64,000 nucleotides of DNA, taken from contig OY282605.1 in the NCBI GenBank assembly GCA_958298945.1, positions 21,988,811 through 22,052,810 of the forward strand, given 5' to 3'. Shown in pieces: positions 47,501-59,500 of the stretch (positions are counted from its first letter, which is position 1; every line of letters begins with the position of its first letter). The notes beneath the pieces were generated by a model. It was not told where the DNA came from. It was given only the letters and a program-made list of their open reading frames with translations, and made no database searches. Source of the DNA: Atherix ibis. Lineage: Eukaryota; Arthropoda; Insecta; Diptera; Athericidae. Made by a program: the position numbers and the translations under genes.

Positions 47501-50500
47501 CTATTCAAAAAGTATCGCGAATTTTGAATTTCCGCGGGTTACGTATATTCGATTTTCGATTTTTTTGTGGCGTTATGTTTATACTCATGTATCTCACTTA
47601 TGCCGATAAGTTCGGCCATTTTGAATGTTCAGTTAATTTTTGACAGCTGCTTTGATTGCACGTGTTTTGGATCGTCTTCGATTTTTGCCCATTCCAAAAA
47701 ATGCATCAAAGAATCTGTTTCGGAAACAAGAAAAAGTCACAGAAGGCCAGATCTGGAGAATACGGTGGCTGCGGCATTATTAGTGTGTTGTTTTTGGCCA
47801 AAAATTCGCGCAAAAGGAACGATGCGTGAGCAGGGGCGTTATCATGGTGCAAAAGCCAATTTTTGTTCTTCCACAAATCCGGGCGTTCCTTGCGGATTCC
47901 TTGGCGCAACTTGCGCATAACTTACAGGTAATATTCCTTATTGACCGTTCTACCCTGTGGCAAGAACTCATGATGCACCACGCCCCTGCAATCGAAGAAA
48001 ACCTTCACGTTCGACCGAACTTGGTGCGCTCTTTTCGGTCTTGGCTCGTGCGGCAGCTTCCATTGGGATGATTGAGCTTTGTTTTCCATGTCATAGCCAT
48101 AAACCCATGATTTGTCACCAGTTATAACCCTCTGGAGCAAATTTGGGTCGTCGCGGACAAAGTCCAACAATTGAGCAAAAATCGAAACGAACCAAAGCAC
48201 GTGCAAGCAAAGCAGGTGTCAAAAATTAACTGAACATTCAAAATGGCCGAACTTGTCAGCATAAGTGAGTGACACGAGTACCAACATAACGCCACAAAAA
48301 ATCGAAAATCGAATATACGTCACCCGCGAAAATTCAAAATTCGTGATACTTTTTGAACAGACCTCGTATCCTATTATAGCTGGAGTCTCACAAGGCAATA
48401 TCGTTGGTCCCATTTTATATAATATTTATACCCATGCCATTCCATCTGATCATAATACCATCATTGCTACTTATGCAGACGATAGTTGCTATACTTGCAA
48501 CCCATACAAATCTTGACATAGCTTCCAATAATTTACAATCCCATATACACAACCTTCAATCCTAATTTAAGAGATGGTGAGTGACAGTAAATGAACAGAA
48601 GAGTGTTCACATTACTTTCACACTTTTTGTCCCTTTATACCTTAATAGCAATATGATTCCACAATATGATAAAGTACGTTATTTGGGACTTTTCTCTGGA
48701 GAAGAGATTAACATGGAACCCTCATACTAGACTAACAAAAAAACTTGAAGCCACTAAACGTTACCTACAACTTCTTAGACTACTGGACAAACGCTCGAAA
48801 CTAAAAATCAAAAGTAAACTTCTAATACAATTAAAAGACCTATTTGGACATATGGAATCGAATTTTGGGATTCCACGAAAAGTTCCAATTTCTATCGTGT
48901 CCAGGCCTTATAATCCAAGATCCTCAGTAAAATTGTTGATATCCCCTTTTATGTTCGTAACAACGTAATACATCGTGATCTAAATGTTATCTTTGGTCAG
49001 GACCTGTGCATTTCTCGCTTCCAAAATTTTCACTCCCGTTTATCCTATCATCATAATCCACATGTGGATAATTGTCCTGTACTGACCTCCATGGAAACAT
49101 TCATCGGAGATTTAAGAGACAATGGCCTAGAGATTTTCTAGAGTAATCTAACTTCTATTAGTTGGAGAAACGCCGATGGGTGTTTCTAACTTCTATAAAA
49201 TTTTAATTAACAATCTTATGCATCACGAAGTGAGAGTAAACACCCATCGGCGTTTCTCCAACTAATAGAAGTTAGATTACTAACTATTAGTTAGTAATCT
49301 AACTTCTATTAAATAAATTTTTTATCTGCAACTACACATAAAAAAAAAGTAAACTAAATTCATAAGATTTAACCGTTATTTAGGAAAAAATGAGAGTTTA
49401 CTTTATAGTATAGATTCATTCTGGCAGCAACTAAAGATAAAAATTTGCAAGAATATTCTAGTTCTCTTTCTTTCACATGGAAATAAATGTAATAATATGA
49501 AAGTATGTATCATTGCGGTTTTTGCGTTTGTGACCTAAAACAGATAGAAAAAAGAGTTTATTACAAAATTGAGCGGAGTTGGAATATTTGCATCTCGTTT
49601 TTTGGTACAATAAAACCGAATTTGACTCCTTTTTCACAAGAGACAAATTTTTCTCTTCTCTCTCTATCTCTGAGTCGACCATAGTTTGTTTTTAGGATAG
49701 TTTTCGCTATTTTTTTTTTAATTTGAAAATATGCACATCTCTTTTTATGATATGGTAGTGAACGAGACAGAATGAAAATGGGATTTTCTGTGCGAAAAAT
49801 ATAACAGATTTTCAATATTTTTCCTTGACGTTAAATGGGAATTTTTTCAATATTATTTTGATAATTTTGTGGATGATTTTAAAAATTATTGTTTTTTATT
49901 GCCAGGCGTAGTGTATTAAACTACGTTTTGTGTTGAAATATATTTCGTTATGCGAATTCATTTCTGAATGTTAATTGCGTAAAGAAGGTATAAATAAAAA
50001 AATTAGTGCGAAATATGTGAAATCACTTCAATCAATACCCCGAAAGAAACGAATATTTTTACGATTACCTAGCTTCGATGTTACACATCATTGGCGACAA
50101 CTATAAGATTCTGTCTTTTTTTCTCCACATACCTCACACTTCTTTCGTGCCTTTCGATTCTTATAGCGTCGTTTTTGTGTACGAGTTCCTTTGCCACAAG
50201 AGCTGCTACAACTTGACCACGGTGACCACTCAGTTAGAGCACACTCAGCCCCATCTTCATATCGTGAGAAGGATTCATCTTCATTACTACTCTGTGGACT
50301 ATTACATGCTGGTCCATTTCCATAGCAAACTTCACGCTGTGTTAACTTCTTTTTGCATCCCATACGGTGTGCCAAAACTGAGTCCTTGTACTGACGTTGA
50401 CGGTATCGTTTACCTTTTCCACATTTGACGCTGCAGTCTGTCCAATCATTCCATGAGCCGGTTTCACAGGCACTCTCTTCATCGGGCTCTTCATCTAATA

Positions 50501-53500
50501 TTAGAAAAAATAAAATTATGAAAAAAAAACAAATGTTGTTTGTGAATCTTTGAAATTGATGGGAATTTTTTCCTACTTGAAGTAGTCTCGCAACTCTTCT
50601 CGTACAAACGTTGCCTGGAAAAATATATCCGTGCAAGTGGTTTCATTTCTGTTCCTGTTTCGTCATAGAATGGTGATCTGGGATCATTTGGGTAGTTGGT
50701 TTTTATACGTCGAATAACATCTCGTGGGTGTGTCGGCTGATCAGGTGACTATAAAAATGTATTCTTTTAATAAAAATATTTCTTATCAAACGATGATCTT
50801 CGTTTTTACTATGTAGGTAGGACCACTATCAGTTCCAGCATCCCACGGATACAGATTCTGCACTTTATGTTCTATCCATGAACAATTTGGCAGACAAAGT
50901 TCCAGACCAGAAACTCCCACTATCCAATCAGGTGAAGGATCAATCATTGATACCAGCGAGACCAGATGATGTTTCGAATCTACACGGAATACGGCAAACG
51001 TTTTGCCAGTCACGTTTGGGAACGATATGCCACGTGCCTTAATTATTGTTCGAATTTGATCGCTCTGTTAAGAAGAATAAATATTATTTTGATAGCATTC
51101 AACAATTAAAATTTTTTGTTTGAATTACCTGAGCTTTTAGTTCACTTTCTAAAGTCCGAGTAGATCCATGCTCGGCAACTTGTCGCAATCCTTCACTGGC
51201 TAAATGTCCATATTCCCAAAATCTATAATTTAAAAAATAATAGAAATATTGTTAAAACCTAATATTATGCTGAATAAATTTTTTTGTTTGAAGGATAGTC
51301 TTTGGATCATTAATACTAATACCTATAGTCGACAGTATGTGAGGCTCCAATAATATCGCTAAATCGTGTTAGCCAATTATTTTCTGGGAAGTCTTTTGGA
51401 TGCGTATTCCTTGACCACATACCCTCAAAAGTTACCTACATATTATATAAAGTAAATTTAGATTTAATTATAAGAAATTACTTAATTAGTATTGACTTTA
51501 GATTGTTATAGGATAAACTCACCTCATATTTAGCTTCATCGCATGCACAGCACGGTTCAACAATAGTTGGCTGTACATCTGATGGTTCCTGCTCATCTTC
51601 ACACAGAACTTTACTAAGTGGCCCATCATCCATGTACCAGACGTCACGATGTTCGATTACAGTAGCCCTGAATACAACACATCCCGATCCGGGTGGCGGT
51701 GCTGACCACAGTACTTGAATCTCTGTTTTCGGAAGTGTACTGGTCTGGGTAACTGTGTTATTGCATTTGTGGCTAATCGTTGTTAGAGCATCGCCTAGCA
51801 AAGAGAACGTTCCAACATCGTGTTGTGCATGATCTCGTGGATCTGGATTTTCTTTTTCTACAGCCAACATAAAACCAATGAATTTATCTGGTATCCGCAT
51901 TGAGCCTCGTCCAGCCAAAATAACTAATTATTCAAAAAAAAATTTAAAAAAAAAATTGAGCTTTTTACTCTCGTAAATTATATTTAAAAAATTAATACAG
52001 TGTAACATTAAGCCGCTAAGTACTATTTATATGAAAAATATTTTAAACAAATCCTAAAATATAAGAAATTTCTACTATTTTAATAATGCAACAAAAGACG
52101 AGGTGTCCTTAGGGTAGCTATATAATGGCGGCGGGATCATTTTTACTCTTCGTAGCCGTGCACGAAGGCTTCAACTGGAATTGTTTTCAGCTCCTCAGTT
52201 ACGCTCGTTAGTACCAACCTAATGTCCTTTGAAGTGGTTTTTAATCTTCGAGAACAAAAAAAAGTTACATGGACTTAGATCAGCAGAATAGAAGAACAGA
52301 GAAAACTATAGGAATCACTTTTTCCGACAAAACACCGTGGATGATGATGCTCGAGGAGGCGTTGTTATGTTGGAGCAACCAAGTTTGGAATCCTTTTTCT
52401 GAGCCTTTCGAAGACTACTTTATAAAAAAAAACGTGGTTGACATCTTATCCTGGATACACAAATCCTCACAAGAGTCCTCACTCGTTCTACATTTTCATC
52501 AGAATTTCGATGTTCAAGGAGGAAGTTCGTCTTCCACTGCCTCTTGGCCATCCAAAAATTCTTTATGCCACCGAAAAGCTTGTGCTTTGAATAGGAATGT
52601 TTCCCAACTCTTCGTAGGTCAAACTCACAGATTCACCAAAACTAATACAAAATTTATTAGGCACATCTTTACTCCCAAATTTCAGTTCCATTTTTCGTAA
52701 CGCACTACAAATACACAACTTCATTTATAACGCTCTATAGGTACTGGAAGACGTTTTGAAACTTCCAGAGATTCAAGTCTCATTTCTTTTCTGCTACACC
52801 TCATATATATTCATTGTTATAAAACTATCTAATAAAAAAAATCTCAACAATATGAATAGAAAACTTCAGACATGAGAGCAATCAATGGTTCAAAGTTACA
52901 TAGACAAAAAAAACCATACTTTTGAATATTTTTACATAAAATTTATACTCAAACTTTTTTATCTATCAAGGGTAAAGTTTAATTTTAATATTTAAACTTT
53001 TTTTATACAAAAGTTAGCAAAAAAAAAACAGTAAAAAATTTAAGAAACATATATGAAAGTTTTTTGTACTAAAAAATTGTATTTAACAAAAATATACAGA
53101 CGAATAAAAATATTTTCAAACAAATGTCCATATTGAATTTTTGTAGTTTTTGTTGTTGTTGCTTTTATTAAATGTGAAAGTTTACCTTAAAAAGTGTTGT
53201 TTTGGTAATACTTTTAGAATTTTATACACTCATCATACTCTTAAGTGTTAACATCGCAAATTTACCTACATTGTAGTTGTTCGTAAACTAACTTTTAGAA
53301 AAGTTTACTTTTTTTTTCAAAAGATAAAAAAAAGGAATCTATAGAATTACCATATCTTACGTGCATGTGTATATGGCCATGCCTGCGTCCTTTTTTTTCA
53401 AGGATTTACTATCGTTCAATTGAGTAAAGTTTGAAAAAAGGAGTATTTTAATTTTTTAATTGGAGTTAATTAACTTTTATTTTGTTTGTAATTAGTTAAC

Positions 53501-56500
53501 TATTTTTTTAATTGTATTTAAATGATAAAAAAGTTTAATTTGATTGTAATTACTCCTTGTTACGATCTAAAAACAGCTCCTATCCCAAGGTAAATTTAAA
53601 AAAAAACTCAGTTCTCATTACAAATATACATATTTAAAGGGTATCGTATGCACAATCTATTTTCCTTACTCTGGAAATTACCACTTATTAAAATAATTCC
53701 TAGAGCAAATAAATCTAGGTCTATGCAAAAGTTATGACCGTTTTTTACATATACAATTAAACATTTTTTTTTAGATTTATATTATTTATTTAATCAATTA
53801 TATAATTTCTATCCGTTCTGATAACCTTCTCCCATCTTTCTATCAACTTATTAATATCATTAGTGTAAAATTCCGTGGATTTTGATGCGAAAAATGTAGT
53901 AAGGGATGTTTTTACCTGATCTATTGTATCAATTTTTTTTATCATTTAAAATTTTTTGTAGTGATCGGAATAAATGAAAATCGGAAGGAGCATACGGTGG
54001 ATGCTTAATAACATCCCAATTCAACTCATTTAGCTTGTGTTGGGTCATTATAGCCATATGTGGTCGCGCGTTGTCGTGATGAAACACTACCCCTTTTCTG
54101 TTTACCCAATTCTGGTCTATCCTTTTGAAGGGCGATGTTCAATTTGGATAATTTCTGACAATATCGTTATACTGTAATTGTCTGATTGCGTTCTAAGAGT
54201 TCAAAATACACAATACCCTTACAATCCCACCAAACACAAAGCATAACTTTTCTTTGATGGATTTTGGCTTTCGAAGTTGTTAATGGGGCTTGTCCAGGTA
54301 TAGCCGAATGTCTTTTTTTTGTCACGTTGTTGTACATGACCCATTTCTCATCTCCCGTTACCAAACGATGTAAAAAAGGTTCATGTTTTTGTCTCTCACT
54401 CAAAGCAACGCACGTTGAAATACGATACCGCGAAACCATCCCCATACGCTTCAAATGTCTTAATACGGTTGTTTGGTTGACTCCCATCATCGACGCGATC
54501 TCCCTGGTGGTTAGACGTGGATTGGTGTCAATTATGACTTTTAACTTGTCAGACTTCAATGTCCGCCCGGTACGTAGTTTATCAATTAGTGAAACATTCC
54601 CAGATCGGAATTTTGTAAGCCATCTTCGTACCTGTCGAACTTTTGATGACATCTGCTCCATACACTTCGCAAATGTTTTTGGTTGCCACACTCGCGGTAT
54701 TGTCTTTACGGAATGCATAAAGTAAACAATAACGGAAATGCACTTAATCGACCGACATTTTGAAAAAATACAAGGGCTTCTCACTGTACTCTGGCCAGGC
54801 CAAAACTGAATAGAAAGTAGAGGGAAAGCATCCCTTATACAATGGAATCATTTAAAAGAATCATTTCTGAAGAAAAATTTTGTTTACCTAGGATCATAAA
54901 AAACGGTCATAACTTTTGCATACACCCAATACGTATTATCTATACAGTGTGTTATAAAAATAAACGAACTTATTTTTAAATCATACAACATGCAGCGCCA
55001 TCTATTGACAATTTGTAACATTCGCAGACTTTTTCTTTTATTGAAATGGCTGTAACTCTCACATCTGTCATCCGATTTACATGAATTTAGGTGCGTTTGA
55101 AAGAGGATATTTAATGCATTCAATAGATGACGGGGCATGTTCTATAATTTAAATATAAAGTTCAGTTGGGACACACCGTGTATGTTGGTATGAACTCATT
55201 CTTTATACGAAGGTTAATTCCAGGCGATCTTTGGTAAAATTTTTGAAAACGATTCTATCCAATTTGGCTTTTGATCTGCACACTCCACAATTCAGCGTTT
55301 TTGTCCCATTGTAGAAAGATTATTATAGGCCTAGGAGTACTCTTAGATATTTCTGATGCTTTTGATCAGAGCTTTCTTTCTTCTGTTACAAGCTTATTAT
55401 CAGCTCCACTCCTAAGACCGTACGAGCGATACATCTGACAACCACAGCCACCCACGTTTCAGCCCAATGCTCCTTACCTTGGCAGGATATGGCAAACAAA
55501 TCCCCATGGGGCTCCCGATCCACGTGGTACCAGTCGGTTCTGCTTTTAAGAGTATCTGTTCACTCAAAGAGCTACAGTAAGAAAACTGTTATGTTCCTAG
55601 CACTGCTTGACCAGCTCAGGGCCGTGGATTCGGTACGGATCTACATCCAAAAATGTCCCCCTTGCGGGAAGTTTTCTGCTATAGTCACCATTTAATTATA
55701 AAAAAACTACATGATTCAACAGTGCGTCGATATTATCGAAATTTGTTATTAAAATTGGTGCTCTGTTCGCTAGACGTTCCGTGATCTGCGCGGAATTTAT
55801 GGTAGAAATGGACGTCCTACCAAAAAAAAATTCGAGAAAACTAGTAAATTTACCATTGCGTACACGTCAGCGAAATGGTCGATCGAACGAAAATATGTAG
55901 CTTAAAGAGTGCGAGACGACCATAACCTTGATATTTCACGTCAATCAAAAGAGTTGAATTTTCCTACGACTTCAACGTGACTAATATTGCGAAAATATGT
56001 GTACTTGAGTCTACATCCATACAAGATTCAATTGAATCAAGAACTAAAGTCATAAGACCATGCGAAGCATCGGTAGTTCACTAACTGGACCCTTAAGTAC
56101 TTGAAAAAGGATTTGATGAAAAAATCATCTTCAGCGATGAAGCGTATTTTTGGCGTTACGTAAACAAGTAAAGTTGTCAGATCCGGAACGAAAAGTCGTT
56201 ACAACATTTCCAGGACCTTTTTTTGGATCCAGAAAAACTTACTGACTGGTATGGATTTGGGTCGGGCGGCATTATTATTGCTTTCGAAATGTCCATTGCG
56301 AGACGATAACTGGCAATGGCCAGAGGTATCGAGCAATGATAACAGATTTTTCTTGACCCCAATTGTATGATATAGATTTGGTGAATATCTGGTTCCTAGA
56401 GGAAGGTTGCCATACAGCAGTTAAAACAAGGGACTTATTGCAGACGAAGATTTAAGAGCTACGTTAAATCATTGGTCTATGCCAGTGGTGACGAACCTTT

Positions 56501-59500
56501 TTACATGCGTGTGGCAAAAATCCCAAAATAATATTGTTAAAACGAGGCATGGCTCTGGCGTGTTCAAGAACTTTACAGAAAACCGGGTCCAGGGAGTATG
56601 AATACGAGCGCTGCTCACGCGAGAGATTTAGTTTCGGTTTAGTTTTTAGTTGAGCCTGAACAGCGATTGTAAGTGGTGTTGCATAGACGCTGCGTAATTT
56701 GTTTAGGATTTAATCGAAATAAATTAAGTATTCTATCTACGTTGGATCGTAACAATATATGACATGCCAACAAGTTTTTTTAATCTATTTATTTTACACA
56801 TAATTAAGCATGTATAATTAATTGTCAAAGTAGAATTTACTATCGACATGGTCTGGGATTTTTTACGGCGAACATCAGTAACGTCAGCTGAGCTTGATAG
56901 CCGAAAACAAACATAACCTCAAATGATTACAAAAGTCAATAACAGTGTTGCCAGCATAAAAATATATTTTGGTACGAAAAAATTAAATTAAAATGACGTC
57001 CGGATATCTTATACATGAGTTCTACAAATAAAAAAAAAATTGTTAAATTGATGAATATGCTATCTTTGACACGCGTTCTCTAGTTTCGCACACACGTGCT
57101 CTAGTTTTTGGTCTATGCCAATAAATCAAAAACATTTTGTGACCTATACAACAACATTATTCAAGCCATCGGTGAGATTCAGTTTTATTGATGCGGCAAA
57201 GTCGCATATACCCGATCACGATAGAGAACTTATTATGGCTGGCAGTTCCGAACAACTTTGACATATAGTTTCAGCAGAATGGCGCCACAGCGGATTCTTC
57301 GAGAACTTTTCGGTGACCAAATGATTTCGAATAATGCAGATTCCGCTAGGCCTCCAAATTGATTTCTTTTTGTAAGGTTTTTTAAAGGGTCTGGTTTAGA
57401 TGAAAAAAAACCATAAACAATTTTGCAGTTTAAGCCAACTATTTATGGAGAAGTCAAAAAATTGGAGCCATAAAGCAAAATACCTTAGAAATGGCCGTTA
57501 CTTAGCAACACAAGTAAACGGAAATAAAAATAAAATTAATAATTTACATCAATCAGGTCTAGTTGGCCGGGCCCACACTTTCATTTCAGGCATAGGAACA
57601 AGACTATGAGAGAAGGGTGATCCATTCTCAAAATTTAAAAAAAAAAACAAAAACAGTTGATTATGCTTTGAGGTTCAACGAAACCCCACCACCTATCCTC
57701 TAACTCAACAAAGCATTTTTTACTCTTTATGTATATACTACAAAATATTCACATCGATGAACATAACACCTTCTTTTACGGGTGTAAGAATATTTTCAAT
57801 ATTTTTCATTGCCCAAAATAATTAACATCAATCTTCTAATATGAAAAAGAAAGCAAAAAATAAATATTCTGTTCATCACAAAACATCAATAAAATTTCCC
57901 AAACGTACTCGCATTTATATATAAAAATGTCTTTTCCTATTCAATTATTTTTTAAGATTCAATAAAAATCGACCAAAATTGAAGTCTACATGAAATTATA
58001 TTATAAAAATTGTCAATTTACTATCTATTATATAAAGACATGCAAAAATTCCTTCATTTTAATAAATGCTACAGATTACATTGGAACTTAGTAAGGATCA
58101 GAACTTATAGAAAAGAAATTACCACTACAAATAAATAACAGAAAAAATGGTGAAAAAACTGAAATTGTGAAAATGGAAAGAAATTATAATACAAAAATCA
58201 AATATGATTTGTTAAGAAAATAAATTTTTATTTTATTTTTATTGTGAAATTTTACTTTGTTATAGGATCAATAAGGCATGATGAAGTATACTCAATTTAT
58301 AATCAATTTACTCGTAATAATAAAGGTACAAAAACCAAAGTATATGGAAGGAAAGTGAATGAATTTTATACCTTATTTTTTGGTAAAAATACAATACTTT
58401 AATTTTATTGATTTTCAGCCATGAATATAAATTGATAATGAGCATAAGAACGTAAAATCTCGAAATAGAAGAAAATTAATAATAATTTTCGTGCTGATTC
58501 GCCTTGGTAAAATTTATTTAAAAACCTTTTTCGAATAATTTGAGAATTTTTACACTGTTTTTAATATAAATTTTTTTATAATTGGTATAAGAACGATTTT
58601 TAAAAAAAATATTTTCCATACTTAAAACTAAAGTGTCGTGAATTATAATAATAAAGTATTATCCAATTTATGCTTTGGAAAGTAACGTTTAATATAAAAT
58701 ACTTTTAATTTTAATTTTTATTAATCTAATATTTAATTCTATTGACAATATTTTGCCATTATTTATCATAATAATATTTTATTATATTTGGTTATCAAGA
58801 AAGTAATTTCGTTTTGTTACGAAATTACTTTCCGGACAACCCAATAGTACATTTATTAGCCTTTTTTATTTAAATTCAATTTGTCCAACTGATGACTGTG
58901 TACTTCAGAATTAATCGCTGTATTGATCAGTAGAAGCTCAAAATAAACGATTTCTTTGAAATCCCACCAAACAGATAGCATGACATTTTTTTGATGAATA
59001 TTGGCTTTCGATATGCTTTGACCCGGTTCTTCTTTTCTACTCAAGGATCTTTTGCGCTCCCCATTGTTGTACAAAACCCATCTCTCGTCCCCCCCCCCCC
59101 CCCCAGTGATAATACGCTACAAAAATGGATCATTCTCTTAGCGTTTGAGAAGTAAATCACAAACGTCAATGTGACGGCACAATTTTTTTCCCATAAGAAG
59201 ATGAAGAACCCATATGTCGAGCATTGTGATTAAACCTAGCCGTTTCAAATAAATATAATCTCTCAGCGATCTCACGAGTTGTTATTCGCCGGTTTGCATC
59301 AATTAATACCCTTATTGTGTCTTCATCAGCTTCAACTGGCCTTGCAGATCGTGGTGCATCTTCGAGATCAAAATTGCCGGATCGAAATTTTGAAAACCAG
59401 TTTTGGCACTTAACACATCTTCTCCATACAGTCAGCTGTCAAAATACATATGACTATGCGGCTTAAGTGTGAAGTTGGTTGTGAAAAATACATTTAAATC

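Noticed and set aside
50078..50428. Plus-strand 116-codon frame
   Set aside because: It is antisense to the TSP1-encoding exon of fat-spondin.
54167..54784. Mariner at 53724 as an active transposase gene
   Set aside because: The reading needs at least two frame changes and lacks part of the third-Asp block, despite intact terminal repeats.
59086..59105. Run of about 20 C as a functional element
   Set aside because: It lies within a dead mariner and could be a slippage or assembly artefact.
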